DNA of 64,000 nucleotides from assembly GCF_021130785.1 (NCBI RefSeq), contig NC_060215.1, forward strand, positions 67,088,501 to 67,152,500, given 5' to 3'. How positions within the stretch are numbered: position 1 is the stretch's first letter; the number at the start of each line of letters is the position of its first letter. A program made the translations under genes and the position numbers. This document shows positions 14,501 through 56,979 of this stretch, piece by piece. The notes under the pieces were generated by a model. It was given only the letters and a program-made list of their open reading frames with translations, ran no database searches and had not been told where the DNA came from. Origin of the DNA: Homalodisca vitripennis. Its lineage: Eukaryota > Arthropoda > Insecta > Hemiptera > Cicadellidae.

Positions 14501-17500
14501 CAGTACAACCAACTAGGCCAATGGACTTACAAAGTGGAGCACAACCTAAGCAAAACTCCATCGAAACACCCAAAGACATCGCAGAGGCACCCATTGGCCG
14601 ACCAGAACCCACTGGATTAAAGTTAGCTAATCCTGTACAAGATTTTACCCCGGCCCATCAAGTTCTGTAGCAGGCCTACCTGAAATTTCTCCTTCACCAA
14701 TGAAGAAACTGAGAGAAGCAATTTTTAAGTACATTGTCACCTGAAACAGTCATCAAGTGTAAAAGATGCATTGAAAAATTCTAAGACAAAAAGGCGACGA
14801 GTTCAAGGAAGTTGTGGTGAAGTAATGACAACAAATGAAGTAATGGGACAGACTGAAAGAAGAAGAAGATGCCAGAAAAGAGAAAATAAAAAGTAAAAAC
14901 TAATAGCCTAAACCCATTACAGCCTTAGGAAAAACAATAAAACAAGAGCCTGGATTGGTCCAAGCAAAGCCGCAAAAAAAACCTAGAGCTACTAAACGCT
15001 TATTTGATACGGCAGAAAGTGACGATGAAAGCAGCCTACCTAAAAACGTAAAACCTACTGAACCCACTGTAGGATCATGGGTAGGTATAAACTACCAAAG
15101 TGAATGTGGCACGGTTGTGAAGGAGTACAGGGGACAAATTACTGCACAAGATCTTCGCAACAAGGAGCGATATTCCGTAAGTTTTTGACAAAAATGCAAA
15201 GGTGAAGGAGAGCGTTACATTTTTTCCTGATAAAGAAGACATTGAGTGGGTTGATTTAGGACAAATTTCTAATGTTTTTTCTGTACCAGATTATAATGGA
15301 AGATTTTTCAAGTTTGTGTGAAGTGCCCCCTCTCAACGAACTGTTTCTATGTTTTAATTTTTTAAATAAATTACTTGTCTAACTGATATTTTTAGTAATA
15401 ATAAATTTTTTGTGACCAAAATATTTCATTAGTTATTTTTACTGTGCCTACTTTACTCAAATACTGGGGTAAAAATTAAGTACAGCACTTGTAATTATTG
15501 TGTTTTACTATGAAAACATTACTATACCCGTTTTCCCCCAAACCATGGGGTAAAATAGGTATACTATAAAAAAAATAATTACTTTTATACTAAATAGTTT
15601 ATTAACTTTTATTACATATTAAACTATTCTAAGAGGTCACAATGATAAGCTGGAACCTGTAATTATTTTGTAATTTATTTCAAGAAACTTTTTAAAAGGC
15701 CTTAAAGTTAAAAAGAGCATGTTTTTGTACCCATTTTAACCCCGACCGACCCTACACGAGATAATGGATTTATTACATGCATGGACATACATATAGCTAC
15801 CAACAATGCAAAATGTAAAGTATTCTTCTAATACATACATAATGCAACGATCACACAGTATTTTTCCCAAATAAATATCAAGCTTTAACATGTAATTTCA
15901 TAGTATTTGAATTGTTGGGAATGAAAATAATAAGTAAGCTGTCCGATATTTCAGACTGCAAGTCTTTTACCAAGTTTAACATAGGCCTTGGTCTTATAAT
16001 AGTAAATACATTAAAATACTAATAAAATAAACAATTAAGAACTTTTAAATTTTGCATCCCAGCCTACTAACTTAAATACTAAAGTCAAGAGCTATTCCAA
16101 TACTTCAGAGATTGAAGCAAAATTATTCTGAACTACACACATTTTGTAAACAAAAATTTGTATTTAGCCTATTGTTATTTATTAAAAATGCTGTGGCACA
16201 CACCAGGGGATAAGTACTGGGTACTCATGGAATACTGCACCAAAAGATGTATGTATAATCGCTCCATTCTTAACATGTTGCTCAACGATAGTACCTGTTT
16301 CAATGAGTTAAAGGGCTATATTTTAATAAATGTTTTACATATAGGGGTATCTATGAAGTTGAAGACTAACCCGACAAATCACGAATTAGACGTTATTAAC
16401 GTATTCTGGTCATCCTCCTGAACACAAATATACGTGGTTTAGGGAGTTAAAATGAAAAATAACATTGTTTCAGGTGGTATATTCTTAGTTAAGTTTTTAA
16501 TATTTTAATGTTCTGTTTGTGTACTGTGTGTCTCGATATCTGTGTATTCAATGTTATCTGCAGCCGGGAATGATGGTGTATCTGTTATCAGAGCGCTCTG
16601 GGGCTGTGGTCCAGTGCTTCACAAGGTATTGTGTACTGTAGTTCAGATAAAGAGAGTGCTTGTCAACCATCCACTAGTTCCGACGAATCGTAGTGAATTT
16701 TGTGCGTCGTGAGTGTTGTTGTCAGGCATGTTTAGGAGTTTATGTTTTGACCGAAACGAGATTATTTCCTTTTCACGGTAAGTGTTCTCTATTACTGTCC
16801 ATTTATATATTAATGTTCGGTTTTTACATGATTTATTTTAAGTTTTTTATACTTTACATAAATTTCTTTCCATAACTTCTCAATTTATATTTCTGATCAG
16901 CCCCTCTAGATTTAACTGATAGGTACTATCTTGAGGGATGTTTTTCTTCCTTTGACATCAGCATGGGGCAGTGCTGCCGCAGCTCGTGTTCATGGCCGGA
17001 GGCACTTGACGCAATCCGATAACTAATAAATTAGAAGTTCGAAATTAAGAAAAACATTGTTCATTTGGACTAAAAATTCTGCTCATTTCAGTATTGTTTT
17101 TCATTTCCAAAGATGACAGCGCATTCGATGACGTCATCACAAGTCACAAAAGGTATCTTGCTCCGCACATAAAAAGTAGTTCCATTTTTAATGTTCTACA
17201 ACTTTGTTATTTATCATTTCCACCCCATGAAACCTTATATTGTTTTGTTCAGTACGATTCCAATAAGTTAATAATGTGAAACTCGTTACCGCTAGAGCCT
17301 TTACTTTCACAATTACAAAAATAGGCTATCTGAAATTTCAAACGCTGGCAAAAATTACTGATTGACAATATTTTGAATGTTGCTAAAAGAAGGATTAAAG
17401 ACTAACCTAACCCAACTAGCCTGCTTTTTTTAATCATATTGTGAAATGTTACAAATTTAGGTAGAGGTTTCATTTGCTATGTTTAGATTGAAAAATCAAG

Positions 17501-17764
17501 TACTTTGTTTAAACCTAAGAATTATTTGTAATATAGCAAGGAAACTTTTCTAGAATTTAAATTCTTAGTATTACAAAACTTAATATTAATACAAATGAAT
17601 ATAAGAAATCATACCTGTTTCCCTCGAAAAAACAATCTTTGCTTATCTGGTTGTATGTTAAAATGGGATTCGATAAGTTTCTTTAACTCTGATACTTTAG
17701 TAGTTTTAGAAAGATCAAGAGTAATTTTATTCTTTGTGTCCACAGTGCGCACTTGAATATACAT
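1242..17764 (-). CDS. UHRF1: UHRF1-like E3 ubiquitin ligase, 5' six coding exons (partial)
   Basis: Exons in coding order: 17615-17764, 10516-10677, 5002-5043, 3239-3411, 2647-2984 and 1242-1425. All have GT/AG borders and phases that join in frame, giving about 349 residues. Residues 1-76 are a ubiquitin-like domain starting MYIQVRTVD and crossing the exon 1/2 join at RLFFRGKQ/LEDEYTLFDY. Residues 119-275 or so form the tandem Tudor domain (YVDGRDSTYGAWFEGQ, later YWYDCVVSKV and LFTDEVMKF). Residues 289-349 are a PHD finger with ordered Cys/His ligands and the acidic CDECD motif that reads the H3 N-terminus in the family. In animals UHRF1 binds hemimethylated DNA and H3 and recruits DNMT1 in the nucleus. 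The SRA and RING parts are absent because the gene continues past the left edge; the last exon stops inside the Trp codon of the PHD end. The start is the only upstream ATG giving the canonical N-terminus. Identity is very likely; UHRF1 versus UHRF2 naming is by best resemblance. Confidence 0.93.
1978..2409. mobile_element. MITE-like element with ~60 bp imperfect terminal inverted repeats
   Basis: The left end (CCCAAAA then ATGTCGGTGAGGAGG) is matched in inverted orientation at the right end (CTCCTTCTCGCCGACAT then TTTTGGG). Similarity continues inward for about 60 bp through GTTATTAG and AAGTAGGT blocks. The element is about 430 bp, has no transposase remnant, and lies in the UHRF1 intron between the PHD exon and the second Tudor exon. 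No convincing target-site duplication was found, so family is unassigned. Confidence 0.55.
3412..5001. other. UHRF1 intron, AT-rich, no gene seen
   Basis: Intron between the 42-bp exon and the first Tudor exon. Apart from the GT microsatellite at 4045-4115 I see only unstructured AT-rich sequence. Confidence 0.6.
4045..4115. repeat. (GT)n/(GC)n microsatellite
   Basis: A run of GT dinucleotides about 50 bp long, one GA interruption, more GT, then a short GC alternation. Alternating purine-pyrimidine sequence of this kind can adopt Z-DNA. Confidence 0.95.
5459..5515. repeat. (TA)n microsatellite
   Basis: About 28 uninterrupted TA units directly abutting the LINE RNase H fragment on its 5' side. 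Confidence 0.95.
5515..6000 (+). mobile_element. 5'-truncated LINE fragment, RNase H domain and 3' tail
   Basis: An open stretch to the stop near 5890 encodes a non-LTR retrotransposon RNase H: QAEVTAIMECAREN, then INIFTDSQAALMAL, then ACWVPGHEGILGNERADALA. The E, D and D catalytic positions are visible; the first Asp is lost by 5' truncation. RNase H at the ORF2 end is typical of I, LOA and related lineages. The tail at about 5940-5990 (CCCTTGAGGCTTAAGTGCAT and following) recurs at 38220-38280, so both are 3' ends of the same family. Confidence 0.85.
6491..6915. mobile_element. Fold-back / MITE with ~68 bp terminal inverted repeats
   Basis: The left terminus TTTGAATGTTGAGTTTAGCT is repeated inverted at the right end, and the match extends inward to GGTATCTGATGCTGTC. 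The element is 425 bp with no coding remnant and sits inside the mariner transposase sequence, so it inserted after that mariner. No clear target-site duplication, so superfamily is not assigned. Confidence 0.75.
7172..8341 (-). mobile_element. hAT-like transposon remnant inserted in the mariner relic
   Basis: Short terminal inverted repeats CAGGGTTGCTACAGG and (inverted) CAGGGATGCTACAGG bound 1.17 kb. TGTGTTT lies next to both ends, an imperfect trace of an 8-bp target duplication. Many subterminal copies of TCAGGGAAAAGTCAGGGAAT occur in both orientations. On the minus strand 7663-8028 is an open frame containing SHGQAFVERCFSVNKELIVE, resembling the C-terminal dimerisation region of hAT transposases, followed by a charged helical tail. 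Most of the transposase is deleted. Confidence 0.75.
8535..9115 (+). mobile_element. LINE 3' end (copy 1), 5' truncated
   Basis: Paralogous over about 550 bp to 24060-24590. The conserved block near 8685-8730 reads LGPKLWNALPNSY, the usual C-terminus of CR1/Jockey-type reverse transcriptase proteins, followed by a shared 3' untranslated part (CAATGTGACAATRTATGA region and AATAAATGAG). Confidence 0.7.
9144..10466 (+). mobile_element. Full-length but dead mariner (DD34D-type)
   Basis: Bounded by inverted repeats CGAGGTCTGTCCAAAAGTAT / ATACTTTTTGGACACACCTCG and flanked by TA on both sides; length 1323 bp is normal for mariner. Transposase blocks include SASETITMIRKVYDD, SGDRSGRPSTARN, VITGDESWVYGYDPE, WILHHENAPAHS and SPDIAPCDFWLFPKLK. 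The second catalytic Asp is Glu (HEN instead of HDN). There are stops, frame shifts and a 17-nt poly-T run near 9926 inside the coding region. It lies 49 bp from UHRF1 exon 2. Confidence 0.93.
11513..12165 (+). mobile_element. PIF/Harbinger-type element with TAA target duplication
   Basis: The ends match as ~60 bp imperfect inverted repeats sharing AGAAGCACGCKTGGGAAA and GCTTGTGCAAG. TAA stands directly outside both ends (11510-11512 and 12166-12168), the 3-bp duplication expected for this superfamily. The interior retains fragments like WVNEYFVNLEDDGEYAYIF and FRMIPDTFYFIWEKLLQKY, resembling the N-terminal part of Harbinger nuclease proteins. At 653 bp it is an internally deleted copy. Confidence 0.8.
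12873..15752 (+). mobile_element. pogo-like DNA transposon, full length, decayed
   Basis: Terminal inverted repeats GGGTCGGTCGGGGTAAAATG / CATTTTAACCCCGACCGACC with TA on each side; 2880 bp. Transposase pieces in order: psq-type helix-turn-helix (YAAARKYNIPYETLRRW), a second DNA-binding region (GRKTPFKDDMPGYDFLRR), first catalytic Asp (FNLDETGLGTD), second Asp (VLVLFDGHGSH) and third Asp (LPPNTSHALQPLDVGVFAP). A further ~750 bp encodes a charged C-terminal region ending NVFSVPDYNGRFFKFV. Several frame shifts and stops break it. The GGGGTAAAAT-type motif recurs inside both ends. Confidence 0.9.
16885..16990 (+). repeat. Dispersed repeat block shared with a piggyBac-type element
   Basis: ATTTCTGATCAGCCCCTCTA, then ACTGATAGGTACTATC and GAGGGATGTTTTTCTT, then TTGACATCAGC closely match 52625-52730 inside the piggyBac-type element. 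Part also matches 29640-29695 in reverse orientation. Likely a fragment of the same transposon family. Confidence 0.6.
17129..17136. promoter_or_regulatory. CRE palindrome TGACGTCA in UHRF1 intron 1
   Basis: Perfect 8-bp CREB/ATF palindrome inside a 12-bp palindrome GATGACGTCATC, about 480 bp downstream of the first coding exon. Function is only inferred. Confidence 0.35.
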
Positions 17765-18008
17765 TTTGAAACCGTTTCTTATAGTCAACCAACTTACTGA
17801 GAATCTTTTACTCTTAGAATAACTTTATCGGTATTATGTATTATATAGTATTATGTATTATGTACTAATGCAAATGTTTTATCACACTACATTTTCACGA
17901 GTAAGAACACTTAAAACCTGAATAAATGTAAATATTTGAGGAAGATCAACTAAATAGTCCTACGTGTTCAACTGCAACGAGTGAGAACAGTGATGAGAAT
18001 TGAGAAAA

Positions 18009-18016
18009 GGCGGGAA
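18009..18016 (-). promoter_or_regulatory. Candidate E2F site upstream of UHRF1
   Basis: On the UHRF1 strand the sequence reads ATTCCCGCCTTTT, a match to the E2F core TTCCCGCC, about 245 bp before the UHRF1 start codon. Vertebrate UHRF1 is a known E2F-controlled S-phase gene, so the position is sensible. The match is seen; regulation is inferred. Confidence 0.5.
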
Positions 18017-19724
18017 TAGACCTTTATCACAAAAAGATTCAATGTTTTTTTTTCATCACTATACATATCCACAGTACTAGGATAATTCTTCCATGTTTGT
18101 CCCGTTTAACTTTTAAAATTACATGCAACCTCACTGTTCCCTTTTTTTAGTGCTTCCTTTTAAAAATTTGTAATTTCAGAGTGATTTTTTAAAACTAAAA
18201 TAGTATTATTCATTCTAGATAATTCCTGAAGCTCTAACAATTCATTATTAATGTTGTTATTTACATTAATTATGTGCTAACTTTACTTCCTAATAATGTT
18301 CATAGATTATAATGCAGAACATTCTCCAGAATTGTGTATATGGCTGTTTGAAAGGTATTTTAGAAAGAAACCTTCACGCCAGAGGCCCATCAGTCCTACC
18401 TAATTCGAAAGGGTGTTGGCGACAGAATGAAGAAGCGTTTAATCAAAGTGAAGAAAAATCCTTTTAAAAACACGTTCCTTTACTAAAGCATCCTAATATA
18501 AATTTACATGGTTTATCCAAGTATGGTATATCAATATTTCTTGCATTTGTATTTTTGTATAACAAAGCGCTTTGTAATTCTCTAATGTTATATGAACGTC
18601 TTTTATTTTTTTAACATTGTTAATATTTTCTGTAACTAAAGCGTCAATCGTTTCATCGTGCCCAATTCCTGAATTGCTTGAAATAGTTAATATTTCTATT
18701 CATCGTACAACAACTTATTTTTTTACAATTAAGACGTAATTATTTTTACATACTGTGCATTAATATATTACTTTAATTTGATTTTTACTCTGATAAAACC
18801 ATTATTCTTTGAAACCCTTGCCTTATTACTCCAATAACCACTGTATAAATCGCATTTAATGCATTTGTATAACTATATGTACATATACTAAATTTAAACT
18901 TAACTACTAATTGTAATTCTAGAATGTAGCAGGCAGGCCCAGTACCTTGAAGGCTTATAGAACCATCAACAGTATAAGCCACACATAATGTTGCTATGGT
19001 AGGAAGTGTTAATTGAAAAGATAAATTTTTATTGTTAACATTTTACATAATGCATGGCAGTCGTCAATTCACACTTAAATATAAATGTAAGGAAATAGTG
19101 TAGCTTTTATACCATAACAATCTGTTATGTTATAGAGTAGGCAATTTAAAAGAATTTGCTTAAGTGCTACCTTACAACTTTGAGGTGTTAAAGTTTTAAT
19201 TTTTCAGGTAACGCATTTTACATTTTAACTCTTTGGTAGACAAAGCTTTATTGAATTGCTGAAAACATACATTTTGTTTGAGCTATATCATGTCTATTTC
19301 TTGTTATATAGATATGTATGTCACTAACTTTAGTTGTTTTTTTGCAAGTTTTCTTTTACTTTCACAAGAACTGAAGAAAACATTAAAAGACAGTAGAGTA
19401 AGCATACCTTACCTAACCAAAAATATTTTGCAGTGAGCCTACTAGTCAGCGTCGAAGATGACAAATAACTTTATTTTTGTAGCACAAATTATTTGTGAGC
19501 ATAAGAACAATTCGCCCAAACTGAAGTACCACAAAAAAGGGGTTATGTACATGACCACAGTAGATGCAAAGGAACACCTCAGAGACACACTACCTCTCAA
19601 TAATCTAATCATAAGAAGACCCTATTTAGAATGTTTGCGGTCAGATTGTCAATATGTGAGTGCCGTTTGAGGTTGGAATGGAGATGAAAGCCTAAGAATT
19701 TTAAGGGGCCAAACTCTATAAACT

Positions 19725-19900
19725 TGCAAAGTTTATATGCAAAGTTGTATGTCCTGGACCTTCTCCCCATTTAAGCTTAGCTTAAAAGCATTACCCAAGA
19801 CATGTATTACACCTGACTTAGGGGTAACAAAATCTTTAGCTGTCTGAGGACTAATATCCTGAATATACTTGGCCAAGTCATCTGCAAACATAAAACACTG
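19725..19900 (-). mobile_element. Possible LINE reverse-transcriptase fragment
   Basis: Minus-strand frame reads CFMFADDLAKYIQDISPQTA and continues open for about 55 codons. FADD resembles the catalytic box of non-LTR reverse transcriptases. No other motif supports it. Confidence 0.3.
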
Positions 19901-20218
19901 TACATACGGTTTCTGATGTTGCTTAGATAATTGGTGTACATTATGAACAAGGTCGAATTAAACCCTTGGTTTAACTGGAGCTAGTATAAACTGTTAGATA
20001 TGAATGATAGGTTATATTGATATTTAAAAAGTATAATCGTATTATTAAATTATCAAAATTAATATTTTAAAATACTTAAACGTTACATTGCTTAATGTTT
20101 GTATTACATGTAAATTTCTCATTCAGCATTATAATATGTTTCATAAAAACAATGTAAGTAGAGATTTTAAATCTAAATATAGTTAGGACTTGCCATTGGG
20201 ACCCTATAACTAACTTAA

Positions 20219-20219
<1 letters not shown>

Positions 20220-20308
<89 letters not shown>
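20220..20308. repeat. (GT)44 microsatellite
   Basis: 88 bp of uninterrupted GT dinucleotides in the UHRF1-PP1 intergenic region. Confidence 0.97.
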
Positions 20309-20312
<4 letters not shown>

Positions 20313-22108
20313 TAAATATGCTTTAATTATTTTAAAGTATATTCGTGATTTCGTGATAGTAAGGGGTTGTTTTAATATGTTAAATATTTTATAGATAAGT
20401 CTGTTCATAACCATATGTCTATCTATAGGTAATGTAATAGTATCTATCCGTAAGGTGTCAATTGCAGTTAATTTCTATGCTCCTTACCATTCCACAAACT
20501 TAACGTTGATTCTGTACTATTTCTAATTTTTTAAATACCTGTTTTACGCTATTAAAGATATGCACAATCCATGTTTCTAATTATATTATTATTCTCAGTA
20601 AATGGACTACTTTCCTTTCACAATTAATAACTTGATGTTAGTATCTGTTGTACATTGTTATATTATAGATTATGTGCATGTCATGCAGTTCAAAGAATAA
20701 GCAACATTTGACGATAAAATCACCAAACAAGATATTTTGTTTTTACATTTACAAAGAATCTGTTTAATTAGCTATAATTCAAGTCTGATCCCACTAAAAT
20801 TATACAAAAACAATACATTTTAGCCCCTGCAAGGGCAAATAATAATCAAACATATAGACTGCGATGACACTGAATAATTGCGCTTCCAAGGCTGTGGAAT
20901 AAATAAACTCTTTGTAGTGATATATCTAATTCAGAGCTGCTAAAACAATGGCAGCACCAAACAAGCCTGCAAATCTTCGTATAATACGGTCTGGTCCATG
21001 CTACTAAAAATCACTTTTATTCTAAAAACTATTATTGCGCTGTGTATTCATGAGACTGTTGGGACATACAATGAAATTTGGGTTTGGCCAAATAAGGCAA
21101 TCCTTACTTTTAGTAACCAACGCATTTAAGAAATAAAAACTGTGATGCGATCTGAAACAACAAAGTGGAAAAGGGATGTTCAAGAGCTTGAAAAACAAGA
21201 AGACAGGTGTGAGGAGCAGGATAGTAGGGACACGCTTACTTATGTCATTGGCATGAATTAAATGTACGGAAATACTCAATAACTGTATGTTTTATATATC
21301 AAACACATGATACTTATCCAGAGTACGTTGTTACCATTTGATAGGTTGTCTTGGGTGAAAATTCGAAGTAGGAATTATTTTGTTACATAGCCTCATTTAA
21401 GTGTGTACTATAATTTTTAAGTACGAATTAGAATTTAATCGTTTACAAATATGTTACTAAAAATATTTTTTTAATCTCTTTCTCTCAAAATGTGTTCATA
21501 TGTATACTTTAAAATTAAAATATCTGGAGATATTTTCTATATCTTATGAAAATGTTTCTCTAAGTAGTACAAATTAACAATATCAGTACAGGACATTCCT
21601 AATGCATCCATTTTATCGCCTAGAATTATTTCCTATTGCTATAAATTTCGATAGGCATTTGCTTATTATGGCTTTTCTTTTAATTTCTTCCTAATTCATA
21701 CACATTTTCTAGGAATTACCATTGCTTTACATTTACTACATAATAATTTTTTTGAGAATGATTCTGCATATCCTTAAAATAATATTCTTTATTACTATGT
21801 GCTATTCCTATACCTGTCAGGGAGCTTTATGATGTGTCTGTTATTTTGAAAAGTATGAAAAAAAATAATGAGTTAAAACTGGTTACTAAACATTTAATCT
21901 TTAGTAAAATAAGTTTAAGCTTAAAGTCGCAGCTAACACAATGTACCTATTGCATAGAGCGATTTGACTAATTAAAAACGTTGAACATGATGTTAAAAAA
22001 AGACTTGTCTACGTTGTTTAGAAGTGTGTACGTGTTATAAAGATTTTTTATCACCAACAAAAAGAAAATTAAGAAGAAAATTAGTTGTTATACACAATCA
22101 TAGTGTTA

Positions 22109-22109
<1 letters not shown>

Positions 22110-22161
<52 letters not shown>

Positions 22162-22164
22162 TAT
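22110..22164. repeat. (AT)n microsatellite
   Basis: About 27 AT units with one C interruption near the end. Confidence 0.95.
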
Positions 22165-22749
22165 TTGTGTAATATATATATTACAATGTAAACTTTTTGA
22201 CAGTAAGATTGATGCGAGTTACTTTAAATAAATCTTTATGAAAATACAAATATCAGATAATCACTTCGTGTAGGAGAATCGAGGTGGCGGCATCGCTTTA
22301 GGCGTACGGAAGAGTTTTAGTAGATCATGTCGTTTAGCGCTATACTCACTTTAACGTGACTAGAATACCACAAGGTTTGCAGAGAAAAATATATTTCTTC
22401 ATGCAAGCCTGGATTTACAATATCTGCCTCTATTTGCCGTTATTGTCAGGACCGCTCCTTACTCCTTTTATATCCTCCATCCTGATGTGTGTATTTATTT
22501 GCAGCGCTTTTGTTCCGTCTAACAACAATGACGGTTCCTTCATATGGTTATTTGCTTAACTTTTTACTTTGAACTGTCTCACTTAGAACATTTATTGTTT
22601 TAAACATTTAACCTTTCTTTAAACGCGTTGTTGTTAACAGTTGAAAGCAACGTGGAAATAACATTTTCTATAGTGTTTTTATATTTGAAATTATTTCTAT
22701 TCATTCGCCTTTGAAAATGGATAGAAAAGGGCGTTTTGCCGCTTGTAGG

Positions 22750-22757
22750 TGACGTCA
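22750..22757. promoter_or_regulatory. CRE palindrome in the PP1 promoter region
   Basis: Perfect TGACGTCA 120 bp upstream of the phosphatase ATG, in a locally GC-richer stretch (GCCGC, TTGCCATTACG nearby) that looks like a proximal promoter or 5' UTR. Binding by CREB/ATF is inferred. Confidence 0.45.
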
Positions 22758-22876
22758 ACGCTTTGGATGGTTGCCATTACGCTTGTTGGAAATTGGTGCA
22801 GATTAGGCATAAACGTGAAAATCTTTACTTACATTAAATTATACATTTATTAGTTTTACCTTATAGCTTACTAAAA

Positions 22877-55859
<32,983 letters not shown>

Positions 55860-55869
55860 GATGATACAG

Positions 55870-55875
55870 AATAAA
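55870..55875 (+). other. Polyadenylation signal AATAAA close to the PP1 stop
   Basis: First AATAAA after the stop codon, 11 bp downstream. A second lies at 56974-56979, about 1.1 kb further, and is a likelier end for a normal PP1 3' UTR. Which is used cannot be told. Confidence 0.3.
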
Positions 55876-56973
55876 AGTTATAGAGTTTTGTTTCTTGATC
55901 TCCTTGAGATTTCCCTGTGCAACGATAATGTAATATTTGGACTACTTTTTTCTAAGTTTTCCTTGCTTTTATTCCTTAAAAATTTTAGATAAAAATTATG
56001 GACTTATTTTTACGTATGTATGTGTGGATTACCATACTCACATTAACGTAAGCTAAAGTTATGTAAAGTTATCTTTCAGGGTTTATACATACACATTTAT
56101 TCTTAAGATAATGCTGTAATGATAGTAAAATTTATTTTAGGTAGCCTAATAATGCTTGTCCATTATTTAAATTTATTTTTTAATAGTAACGTCAGTTTAC
56201 TTTCTGTTCATCCACTGTGTGGTGGCCAGTTTATTAAAAAAAATCTCTGCTTTGGGTAGGTTATTTTAATCAGTCTTATTTGTATGTTATATTCCATAAA
56301 TTAAAAACATCACTACAAGTTTGCACAGTATGTTTAACGTAATAGATCGCTTAACATATTTATTAAATGAGTATAGACTCCCTAAAATACGTAAATATGT
56401 TGTGGTAAATTAAATTTCACTAGTAAGCCTGAAGACTTATAAATGGGACTAATATGAGTTAAGAAACGAACAAGCATTCAGTATTACAATTATGGTTACA
56501 GTGTCATCTTTAAAAAAAACTTAGTTAATTCTTAGTGTTTTGAGTTCCATTTGTGTCGTTTTAGGTTTATTTGTGTTTCTCTTTTGCTGTGTGTTGACAG
56601 ATGTCTTAAAAATAATAGACTAGTACTTCAGAGTGCAGTAGCAGGGATTTGAACCGGTGCTCTTTAGGCTTAAAAAATCTCAAATATGTTTCAGTTACTT
56701 TATCCAAATAATTCTATTTGAAATCTGTGTTATTGAGTTGAGTTTATAATTAAACAGAATTTATCCGATATTGCATAAAGCCACTTGCCTAAACTATTTA
56801 ATGTGATATTTTTATTAATGTTATAAATTAAATATTTGTGAAACTAGATATACTTAAACTGAATATATATTCTTTAGTTGTTATGTTTAAACCAAAATTT
56901 CAAGATAGCAGTTTTGAACAAAAGAACATTTATAATTTTGTACTTGAAAATTGTACTTGACAATTTAATATTC

Positions 56974-56979
56974 AATAAA
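56974..56979 (+). other. Distal polyadenylation signal candidate for PP1
   Basis: AATAAA in TTCAATAAAGGC followed within 60 bp by TG/T-rich sequence (GGTGTTTGTC), the usual downstream element. Confidence 0.4.

Larger units (their letters stand above)
10678..17614. other. UHRF1 first intron, transposon-bearing
   Basis: 6.9 kb intron holding the Harbinger element (11513-12165), the pogo-like element (12873-15752), a dispersed-repeat block (16885-16990) and a CRE palindrome (17129-17136). The remaining stretches are AT-rich without recognisable genes; GC-richer sequence at 16560-16740 may belong to the dispersed-repeat element. Confidence 0.6.
17765..22876. other. Intergenic region between divergent UHRF1 and PP1 genes
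   Basis: 5.1 kb head-to-head region. It holds the E2F-like site, a possible LINE remnant (19725-19900), a long GT tract, an AT tract and, near the right end, GC-richer sequence with a CRE just before the phosphatase start. First exons or 5' UTRs of either gene may lie here but cannot be placed from sequence alone. Confidence 0.6.

Noticed and set aside
56636..56680. tRNA-like GGTTCAAATCCCTGCT on the minus strand
   Set aside because: The T-arm stem does not pair and no A box or cloverleaf could be built.
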